From Rhizobium sp. 16-449-1b (GTDB taxonomy: Bacteria; Pseudomonadota; Alphaproteobacteria; Rhizobiales; Rhizobiaceae): a DNA stretch of 64,000 bases. Shown one piece after another: positions 58,012 to 64,000 of the stretch; positions within the stretch are counted from its first letter, which is position 1, and each line of letters starts with the position of its first letter. The DNA is taken from contig NZ_JAGHMH010000006.1 of the NCBI RefSeq assembly GCF_017741935.1, forward strand, positions 372,001 to 436,000, given 5' to 3'. Both the position numbers and the translations under genes were made by a program. Below the pieces are notes generated by a model. It was not told the DNA's origin, did not search any database, and saw nothing but the letters and a program-made list of their open reading frames with translations.

Positions 58012-58407
58012 ATGAAGAACGCGATCAATCCCCCATCTGTTCGCAAGCCCTTCGGCAACTACAATCACGGCCTCCTCGTGCCGCCAGGGGCCTCGCTGCT
58101 AGTCACATCCGGCCAGCTCGGCATCGCCCTTGACGACAGCATTCCGGAAGGCGTCACCGCCCAGGCGGAACTCTGCTTCAATGCGATCGGCGCGATCCTG
58201 GAGGAGGCCGGCATGACCTATGCGGACGTAATCCGCATCTCCGGCTTCGTGACCCGCCGCGAGGACTTCCCGGCCTACATGGCGGTGCGGGACCGCTACA
58301 CGCTCGACCCCAAGCCCGTCTCCACGCTGCTCGTCGTCGGCGGCTTTACGCGGGCTGAGTTTCTGGTCGAAGTCGAGGTGACGGCGGCGAAGGTGATCAC
58401 GCTGTAA
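58012..58407 (+). CDS. RidA/YjgF family protein (RutC-like)
   Basis: The 131-residue protein has the RidA fold with an Arg near the ligand pocket (SVRKPFGNYNHG region), VTSGQLGIALDD, QAELCFNAIGAILEEAGM and RISGFVTRREDFPAYM. RidA proteins hydrolyse enamines/imines, and RutC acts in pyrimidine ring breakdown. The canonical pocket Arg of archetypal RidA is not in its usual context, so this is a non-RidA subfamily member. Its place beside the heterocycle operons suggests a role in them. Confidence 0.82.
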   Translation: MKNAINPPSVRKPFGNYNHGLLVPPGASLLVTSGQLGIALDDSIPEGVTAQAELCFNAIGAILEEAGMTYADVIRISGFVTRREDFPAYMAVRDRYTLDPKPVSTLLVVGGFTRAEFLVEVEVTAAKVITL

Positions 58408-58437
58408 AGCGTCTAAGGCAATAGAGAAAATTTCATT

Positions 58438-58455
58438 TTATCAATGTCTTGATAA
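58438..58455. repeat. Short AT-rich inverted repeat between convergent genes
   Basis: TTATCAA/TTGATAA is a perfect seven-base inverted repeat around TGTC. It lies between the convergent RidA and quinone reductase genes. It is too AT-rich to be a strong terminator, but its position fits a weak bidirectional one. Confidence 0.35.
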
Positions 58456-58514
58456 GATGTTCTCATACGATAATTGATCGGCGAAACGGGCAGGGCGGCG
58501 ATACTCGAGACCGT

Positions 58515-59096
58515 CTAGAACCGCCCCATCGCCGTCTCGACCTTCCCCATGAATGCTGCCCTCGTTTCCTCCGTGCAGTTGTTCATGTCGTAGTGGGCGA
58601 GAAAGGTCACCGGGCGCACCGGGTTGATCTGCGCCCTCAGCACCCGCTTGACGATCTTCTTCGGCGGATTGCCAGCGACGAAAGCGCGGAACGGGGTGGC
58701 CCCATAGGTCAGCACCGCGCCAAGCTTGCGGATATGCCGGAGACGGGATTCCACCTTTCCGTCCACTAGTTCGAAGGACACGCCCGGCAGCCAGACGCGG
58801 TCGAAATAGCCCTTCAGGATCGCCGGGAAGCCGAAGTTCCAGATTGGCGTGACAATGACCAACCCCTCAGCGCGCTTCAGCCGCTGGACATGGTCTTTCA
58901 CTAGCTCGGTATTCTCAGGATAGTCGTGGTAGACCAGCCGGTCGTGCCGCGACAGAACGGGATCGAACTCCTCGGCGTAGAGGTCGCAACCATCGACCTC
59001 GTGGCCCGCCGCTTGCAGGCTCTCCAGCGTCTTTTGATAGAGCGCCTTGCCGTAGCTTGATTCCACCGGATGCGAGTGAAGGACGAGTACCCTCAT
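58515..59096 (-). CDS. NAD(P)H:quinone reductase-like flavodoxin-fold protein
   Basis: The 193-residue protein resembles MdaB/KefF/NQO1-type reductases: FMN/FAD loop MRVLVLHSHPVESSYGKAL, ITPIWNFGFPAILKGYFDRVW (given as PIWNFGFPAILKGYFDR) and LTYGATPFRAF. Its ATG overlaps the stop of the upstream flavin oxidase gene (ATGA), so it is the last gene of the cytosine-deaminase operon. It could reoxidise or supply electrons to that oxidase, or reduce quinones or azo compounds. Confidence 0.8.
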   Translation of the reverse strand: MRVLVLHSHPVESSYGKALYQKTLESLQAAGHEVDGCDLYAEEFDPVLSRHDRLVYHDYPENTELVKDHVQRLKRAEGLVIVTPIWNFGFPAILKGYFDRVWLPGVSFELVDGKVESRLRHIRKLGAVLTYGATPFRAFVAGNPPKKIVKRVLRAQINPVRPVTFLAHYDMNNCTEETRAAFMGKVETAMGRF

Positions 59097-60502
59097 GCGC
59101 TCTCCATCACCGAGGCCAGGCCCGGGAACAGATAGTTCTGGCCGGCGGAGAAATCGAAATCGGGGTTCTCCCAGGCGATCATCTTGCCGGGGTTGAGCAG
59201 GCCCTTTGGATCGGTCTCATGCTTGAAGGCGAGTTGCACCTTGTCCGTCTGCTTCATGCCGCCTTCCTCAAGCGTATAGCGGTGCGGATTGAAGATCGGG
59301 CAGCCATGGTCCTGGTGGATCTTGATGATCTCCTCCAGCCGCTCCTCCGTCGTGTAGCGCACCAGCGGCAGGCCCGAGCATTGGATCTGCCCGTCGAACT
59401 TGATGAACTCGAGATGGCCGGGCACCTCGTCGCCGAAGATCTCGACCATCTTGGCGACCTTCGCCACATGGTCGGGGCCGGGATACTGCACCTGAAGATA
59501 GGTGTATTCGGGATCGACCTTGAGCGCGCGCAGCGTCGTGTGGTTCCAGGCAAGCTCATAGGCATGCGGAATGCCCTTCATGCTCTCGACCTTGTCGGAG
59601 CGGAAGATGATCTCGCCCTTCTGCGAGGCCGTGAACGCGGCGAAGGCATCGATCGAGTGCGGCGCCACCATCACCACCACGACCGACTGCCCTTCGCGGA
59701 TATAGGGCTTGTGGCGGGTGAAGTAGCTGTAGGGGATGGGCGCCGCGATCGGGGCGATCTCTTTGGTCAGGATGCCGTTGCACTTCGCCAGCGCATCGGC
59801 GTAGCGCACGCCGTCCATGAATTGGTCATAGCCGACGAGCACGTCGACCCAGTCGTAGGCGGGCGCCAACGGCATCTCGATCTCGGTGATGATGCCGTTG
59901 GTGCCGTAGGCGTGGCTGACCTTCTGCAGGTCCCAGCCGGTCAGCTCCAGAATGCGCGGCTCGGCCTCCATGGTCACCACCCGCAGCCGGATAATGTTGC
60001 CGATATCGCGCAGGCCACCCCAGGTGATCGACCCCACACCGCCGGAACCACCGGCAATGAAACCGCCGATCGTCGCCGTCTGTGCCGTCGATGGGTGGAA
60101 GCGCAGTTCCTGGCCCGAATGCGCCTTGGTCTGCTTGTCGAGTTGGGCGATGATGATCCCCGGCTCGCAGATCACCCGGCCGGGATGGATTTCCTTGATC
60201 TGGTCCATGGCGGCCAGATTGAGAACGATACCGCCGGAGAGCGGCATGGCCTGGCCGTAATTGCCGGTGCCGGCACCGCGCGGGGTGACCGGAACGCCGT
60301 GCGCGAACGCCACCTTCAGCGTCTGGATCACCTCGGCCTCGTTCTTCGGCGTGACCACCAGATCGGCGGTGACGCCGTCGAGCTGCGCCTTCAGCACGGG
60401 GGAGTACCAATAGAAGTCCCGGCTCTTCTGGCGCACCAGCGCCGGATTGTCCTCGATGGCGATGCCTTCGAGTTCCTGTTTGATCTTCTGATAATCCGGC
60501 AT
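59093..60502 (-). CDS. FAD-binding oxidase (GlcD/D-lactate dehydrogenase-like)
   Basis: The 469-residue flavoprotein has the PCMH-type FAD fold: VTPRGAGTGNYGQAMPLSGG and TIGGFIAGGSGGVGSITWGG bind FAD, and PEYTYLQVQYPG and NPHRYTLEEGG lie in the catalytic half. GlcD-like enzymes oxidise 2-hydroxy acids or similar. The ATG at 60502 follows GGAG and is one base after the deaminase stop. It lies between a deaminase and a quinone reductase, so it may oxidise a product of the pyrimidine-like substrate (inference). Confidence 0.85.
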   Translation of the reverse strand: MPDYQKIKQELEGIAIEDNPALVRQKSRDFYWYSPVLKAQLDGVTADLVVTPKNEAEVIQTLKVAFAHGVPVTPRGAGTGNYGQAMPLSGGIVLNLAAMDQIKEIHPGRVICEPGIIIAQLDKQTKAHSGQELRFHPSTAQTATIGGFIAGGSGGVGSITWGGLRDIGNIIRLRVVTMEAEPRILELTGWDLQKVSHAYGTNGIITEIEMPLAPAYDWVDVLVGYDQFMDGVRYADALAKCNGILTKEIAPIAAPIPYSYFTRHKPYIREGQSVVVVMVAPHSIDAFAAFTASQKGEIIFRSDKVESMKGIPHAYELAWNHTTLRALKVDPEYTYLQVQYPGPDHVAKVAKMVEIFGDEVPGHLEFIKFDGQIQCSGLPLVRYTTEERLEEIIKIHQDHGCPIFNPHRYTLEEGGMKQTDKVQLAFKHETDPKGLLNPGKMIAWENPDFDFSAGQNYLFPGLASVMESA

Positions 60503-60503
60503 G

Positions 60504-61817
60504 TCAGGCTCCAACGACACTATCGAGTTCACGGTAATCCGGCAGGCTGCGGTCGATGACCTTGCCGCGGCGTAGCACCACGCGGTCGGCCTGCGGACGG
60601 GATAGAAATTCGCTCCAGCGCCGGGCGCTGAAAAGCACGAGATCGGCGGGCAGGCCGACAGCGATACGGCTCATATCCGGGCGCGCTGCGATGTCGGCGG
60701 CCGATGTGGTCACGACGCGCGCGGCGCTGTCGAGCGGATGGTCGAGCTGCAGGATGCGCACTGCCTCGCGGAACACTTCGACGGGATCGAGATCGCCATA
60801 GGCATAGAAGGGGTCGCGCGTATTGTCGGAGGCAACGGCCGTCAGCACCCCGGCGGCATCGAGCTCCTTGAACAGCGTCACCCCACGCCAGCGCGGCGTC
60901 CTGTCGGGATAACGGTCCTGAAGGTACATGTTGCACATCGGCAGGGAAATGATTGAAATTCCTGCATTTTGCACCAAGTCGATGGTGCGCTTGGCAAGCT
61001 CATCGTCCTGCCGCGCGAGCGAGCAGCAATGGCCGGCCGTCACCTTGCCGGTGAAGCCGTTGCGCAGCACCGCCTCGGCGATCGCCTTCAGTGTTTCGGC
61101 GCCGGGATCGTCGGTTTCGTCGACATGCAGATCGACGTCGAGCCCATTGTCTGCGGCGGCCTTCAGCAGCGTATCGAGCTGCCAGGTGAGATCCGCGCTC
61201 ATCTTCGTCACGCCGCCGAGCAGGCAGCCTGTGTCGCGAACGATCTGGACGAGTTCGGCGAAATAGGCCTCGTTGACCATGTCGTCCATCGGAAACAGGG
61301 CCGCCGCCTGCAGCGCGATCTTGTCCTTCCAGGCGTCGCGCACCTCGGCAAACACCTCGAACGAGATGCGATGCTGCGGCGCTGGCGAATCCAGATGCGT
61401 GCGGATCAGGCTGGTGCCGTGCGCGTAAGCCGATCGTAGCGAGAACTCCATGCGCTTGCGCACATCGGCTGCATTCCAGTGCGTGGCGCGGTCGATACCG
61501 ACCGATGTCAGCGCGCCCATGAAGGTGCCATCGGGATTGCTGTTGCGCGCCCAGATATGGCCCTTGTCGAGATGCGTGTGCACATCGGCGAAACACGGCC
61601 AGACCATGCCGTCGCGCATATCGGATTTCGCAAGCTCCTGCGGCGCCGAGCCGGGCGGCAGGATCGCCGCAATCAACCCGTCCTCGATGACGAGATCGGC
61701 CTTTACCAGCCCCTCGGCCGAGATACCCTCGTAACCTTCAACGGCGATATCGGGCAACGTGGCGTGGCTGAGCACGAAGCGCGCGGAATTGGGCGGCGAC
61801 ATGAAGGAAGAGGTCAT
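60504..61817 (-). CDS. Cytosine deaminase-like amidohydrolase
   Basis: The 437-residue amidohydrolase-superfamily TIM barrel has metal ligands H80/H82 (FADVHTHLDKGH), H231 and E234 (LHVDETDD), H263 (AGHCCSLARQD) and D330 (VASDNTRDPFYAYGD). The pattern fits the CodA group, which deaminates cytosine, isocytosine or related rings; it also overlaps functionally with s-triazine deaminases. The start at 61817 overlaps the permease stop (TGATG). The exact heterocycle is not predictable. Confidence 0.85.
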   Translation of the reverse strand: MTSSFMSPPNSARFVLSHATLPDIAVEGYEGISAEGLVKADLVIEDGLIAAILPPGSAPQELAKSDMRDGMVWPCFADVHTHLDKGHIWARNSNPDGTFMGALTSVGIDRATHWNAADVRKRMEFSLRSAYAHGTSLIRTHLDSPAPQHRISFEVFAEVRDAWKDKIALQAAALFPMDDMVNEAYFAELVQIVRDTGCLLGGVTKMSADLTWQLDTLLKAAADNGLDVDLHVDETDDPGAETLKAIAEAVLRNGFTGKVTAGHCCSLARQDDELAKRTIDLVQNAGISIISLPMCNMYLQDRYPDRTPRWRGVTLFKELDAAGVLTAVASDNTRDPFYAYGDLDPVEVFREAVRILQLDHPLDSAARVVTTSAADIAARPDMSRIAVGLPADLVLFSARRWSEFLSRPQADRVVLRRGKVIDRSLPDYRELDSVVGA

Positions 61818-62659
61818 CAGTTTTCCCGCTTCAGGCTGCTCTCATGCCAGCGGTGCAGGCTGAGCCAGGAGATGAATGAGGTGACCGCGAAGATCGCCAC
61901 GCCGAGCAGCGACAGCATGAGCAGGGCGGCGAAGAGGCGAGGGATGTTCATGCGGTATTGGGCTTCGAGCAGACGGAAGGCCAGACCCGATCCGGCACCC
62001 GCCGAGCCTGCTGCGAATTCGGCAACGACGGCTGCGATCAGCGCCAGCCCGCCGCCGATCCTGAGGCCCGTCATGAAATAGGGCTGGGCGGCCGGCAGCT
62101 TCAGATAGAGCAGCGTCTGCCAGCGCGAGGCGCCATAGAGCTCGAAAAGGTTGATCAGGTTGTGATCGACGCTCTTCAGGCCCTGCACCATGTTCGATAG
62201 GATCGGAAAAAAGGCGACGAGAAAGGCGCAGATCAGCAGCGCCACCTGCGTCGACGGCGCATAGATGAGGATCAGCGGCGAGATCGCTACCACAGGCGTC
62301 ACCTGCAGGATAACCGCAAGCGGATAAAACGCGATCTCGATCCAGCGTGACTGCACGAGAAAGACGGCAAAGCCAACGCCGCCGATCAGCGCCAGGATCA
62401 GCGACATAAAGGTGATCTTGGTGGTAACCCAGAGGGCAGGGGCGAGCGTCCCCCAATCGCTGACGAAGGCGCTGGCCACGGCCGCCGGACCCGGCAGGAT
62501 ATAGGGCGGCACGCCCGACAGCTTGACATAGAGCCACCAGATCACGACCAGCGCCGCAACGGTCAGCACCGGAACGAGTATCCGTAGCGCCAGATCGCGG
62601 CGGCGCGCATTGATCGGCTTGGCAACCTCGATGGCGGGCGTCTCGGCGATATCGGCCAT
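61817..62659 (-). CDS. ABC transporter permease (SsuC/TauC type)
   Basis: The 280-residue membrane protein has six helices and the EAA-like coupling segment FELYGASRWQTLLYLKLPAAQPYF. This is the permease type used with NMT1/SsuA-like binding proteins for taurine, sulfonates, thiamine precursors and pyrimidines. It overlaps the ATPase stop and the deaminase start by single bases. It likely imports the deaminase substrate. Confidence 0.92.
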   Translation of the reverse strand: MADIAETPAIEVAKPINARRRDLALRILVPVLTVAALVVIWWLYVKLSGVPPYILPGPAAVASAFVSDWGTLAPALWVTTKITFMSLILALIGGVGFAVFLVQSRWIEIAFYPLAVILQVTPVVAISPLILIYAPSTQVALLICAFLVAFFPILSNMVQGLKSVDHNLINLFELYGASRWQTLLYLKLPAAQPYFMTGLRIGGGLALIAAVVAEFAAGSAGAGSGLAFRLLEAQYRMNIPRLFAALLMLSLLGVAIFAVTSFISWLSLHRWHESSLKREN

Positions 62660-63489
62660 CAGTGGTCATCCTTCGCGGCGTTGATCGCGCCGATCAGCGA
62701 GTGCGAGACCGTCTCGCAAGCCTGGCGGTATTCCTCGGAGGTGCGGTAATGCGCGTCGCGCTCAAGACTGGTCACGAGCGGCAGATCGGCATGCACCCGC
62801 CCCGGCCGCGCCTTCATGACGACGATGCGGTTGGAGAGGTAGGCGGATTCGAACACCGAATGCGTGACGAAGATCACCGTGATGCCGGTCTCCTTCCAGA
62901 GCCGCAGCACGTCGTCGTTGAGCTTCTGCCGGGTTATTTCATCAAGCGCCGCGAATGGCTCGTCCATCAAGAGCAGCTTCGGCTTCGTCACCAGCGCGCG
63001 TGCGATCGACACGCGCATCTTCATGCCGCCCGAGAGCTCACGCGGATAGGCCTCGGCGAAATCCTGCAGCCCGACGGTCGCAAGCACCGCCATGATTTCC
63101 GCGCGCGCCGCCGCCTTCGACACACCGCGCAGCTTCAACGGAAGGTGCATATTATCGAACACGTTCTTCCAGGGCATCAGCGTCGGCTCCTGGAACACGA
63201 AGCTGATATCGCCCTCCGGCAGGCCGCGCGAATTGATGCGCGAGCTCGGCCAGTCGATCGTCCCGGATGACACGTCGCCGAGCCCGGCCATGATCCGCAG
63301 CGCCGTCGACTTGCCGCAGCCGGATGGCCCGAGCAGGCTGATGAATTCACCGCTCTCGACCGTCAAGCTCATGCCGGAAAGCGCGACCGTGCCGCTGGAA
63401 AAGATCTTCGAGACCTGCTTCATCGCAACGAGCGGCCGCCTGCGCGCTTCGGCTGGTGTCGCTGACGGGTTGGGCTGCGATGAAGTCAT
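62659..63489 (-). CDS. ABC transporter ATP-binding protein (SsuB/TauB type)
   Basis: The 276-residue ATPase has Walker A LLGPSGCGKSTALRIMAG, signature ELSGGMKMRVSIARAL and Walker B LLLMDEPFAALDEI, with the switch His in IFVTHSVFES. The canonical signature reads LSGGM rather than LSGGQ. It follows the binding-protein gene after 66 bases that contain a strong hairpin, and is overlapped by the permease. Confidence 0.95.
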   Translation of the reverse strand: MTSSQPNPSATPAEARRRPLVAMKQVSKIFSSGTVALSGMSLTVESGEFISLLGPSGCGKSTALRIMAGLGDVSSGTIDWPSSRINSRGLPEGDISFVFQEPTLMPWKNVFDNMHLPLKLRGVSKAAARAEIMAVLATVGLQDFAEAYPRELSGGMKMRVSIARALVTKPKLLLMDEPFAALDEITRQKLNDDVLRLWKETGITVIFVTHSVFESAYLSNRIVVMKARPGRVHADLPLVTSLERDAHYRTSEEYRQACETVSHSLIGAINAAKDDH

Positions 63490-63521
63490 GAGGTCCGTTC
63501 GTTTCCTGGGTATGCAATGGG

Positions 63522-63546
63522 CCTCCTCTCCACACAGGAGAGGAGG
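63522..63546 (-). promoter_or_regulatory. Intercistronic hairpin between binding-protein and ATPase genes
   Basis: The perfect ten-base stem CCTCCTCTCC/GGAGAGGAGG has loop ACACA (plus strand), flanked by further GGGC/GCCC pairing with a small bulge. It lies between the binding-protein stop and the ATPase start. Such hairpins often let the binding protein be made in excess by stabilising its transcript end or by partial termination. Confidence 0.6.
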
Positions 63547-63555
63547 AAGCCCGAC

Positions 63556-64000
63556 TTACTTCTTCAGCGCCATGCCCACGCCCTTGCAGACGTATTTGGT
63601 CGTGAACGCCTTGGTGTAATCCGTGTCGGCCTTCAGCACCTTGATGCCGACCATCTCGTCGAAGAATTTCTTGTAGTGCGCGTCGGTCATGCAGCCGATG
63701 CCCTTGTCCAGCGCCTCGCCGGACTCGACGATCCCGTATTCCTTCATCTTGGCGATGGAATAGGCGATCTGACCATCGGTCATCTCGGGATTGTCTTTCT
63801 TGATCAGCTCGTTGGCCTTGGCATTGTCGCCATAGAGATAGTTGTACCAGCCCTCGATCGAGGCGTCGACGAAGCGCTGCACCACGTCGGACTTGCCGTC
63901 GATCATCGCCTGCGTCGTGGTGATTGCCGTGGAGTAGGGGCTGTAGCCGTTGTCGGCGAGCAGGAAGACCTTTGGCTCCCAGCCGGTCTGCTTCTGGATC
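63556..64000 (-). CDS. NMT1/ThiY-like ABC substrate-binding protein (5' truncated by window)
   Basis: The frame runs off the right edge and begins, in view, with IQKQTGWEPKVFLLADNGYS. The visible 147 residues are the C-terminal half of an NMT1-family periplasmic binding protein: TTTQAMIDGKSDVVQRFVDA, then the helix with GWYNYLYGDNAKANELI, and KGIGCMTDAHYKKFFDEMVG. These proteins bind pyrimidine-like or sulfonate ligands. It is the first gene of the deaminase operon, as far as visible. Confidence 0.85.
   Translation of the reverse strand, partial: IQKQTGWEPKVFLLADNGYSPYSTAITTTQAMIDGKSDVVQRFVDASIEGWYNYLYGDNAKANELIKKDNPEMTDGQIAYSIAKMKEYGIVESGEALDKGIGCMTDAHYKKFFDEMVGIKVLKADTDYTKAFTTKYVCKGVGMALKK

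Overview
The window is high-GC chromosomal DNA from an alphaproteobacterium, almost certainly of the Rhizobiaceae (Rhizobium/Neorhizobium/Agrobacterium type). The signs are the run tpiA-secG-pyrG, the moeA-moaC-trpC-trpD-ppiD operon, SecG with a long Ala/Pro tail, a DUF2336 protein, a rhizobial-type lipid A oxidase (LpxQ-like), an AtzD/BiuH/AtzF cyanuric acid pathway, and codon use rich in GCC/GGC/ATC. This is inference from gene content; no 16S gene is present.

Layout, left to right. 0-8 kb: the 3' end of a DUF2336 gene, an AI-2E-type permease, a GntR regulator coupled to an OsmC protein, topoisomerase IV subunit B (parE) and an exported alpha/beta hydrolase. 7.4-11.1 kb: tpiA, secG, pyrG, then an orphan MazE-like antitoxin whose mazF partner is reduced to a few codons. 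11-21 kb: a soluble two-PAS chemoreceptor, a divergent pair of citrate-synthase-like genes (one fused to a helix-turn-helix), a FecR-type protein with a CHASE2 adenylate cyclase, a DEAD-box RNA helicase, a METTL20-like lysine methyltransferase and an ACT-domain protein. 21-27 kb: the molybdopterin/tryptophan/PpiD operon on the minus strand. 27.3-28.3 kb: an AT-rich, gene-poor stretch ending at tRNA-Ser(UGA).

28.6-38 kb is an accessory-looking, envelope-related region. Two membrane-anchored CX5R phosphatase paralogs flank an EptA-like phosphoethanolamine transferase, followed by a response regulator with no output domain. Next come three overlapping genes (ATP-grasp ligase, PLP transferase-like protein, PLP decarboxylase) that look like a small biosynthetic operon of unknown product, then an LpxQ-like lipid A oxidase. 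38-46.5 kb is housekeeping: rlpA, a DacC-like protein with two altered active-site motifs, tmk, holB, a TauE/SafE permease, and metG-tatD-metallohydrolase.

46.5-64 kb is a nitrogen-scavenging island. One long minus-strand operon encodes a BMP-type ABC importer together with formamidase, biuret hydrolase, cyanuric acid amidohydrolase, a second isochorismatase-fold hydrolase, a cupin and allophanate hydrolase. The predicted route is cyanuric acid to biuret to allophanate to ammonia plus CO2. A divergent GntR-RidA pair faces it. A second minus-strand operon couples an NMT1-type ABC importer to a cytosine-deaminase-like enzyme, a GlcD-like flavin oxidase and a flavodoxin-fold quinone reductase. 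Most genes in these two operons overlap or abut by a few bases, which suggests coordinated, translationally coupled expression. No CRISPR array, insertion sequence, prophage or rRNA was seen.
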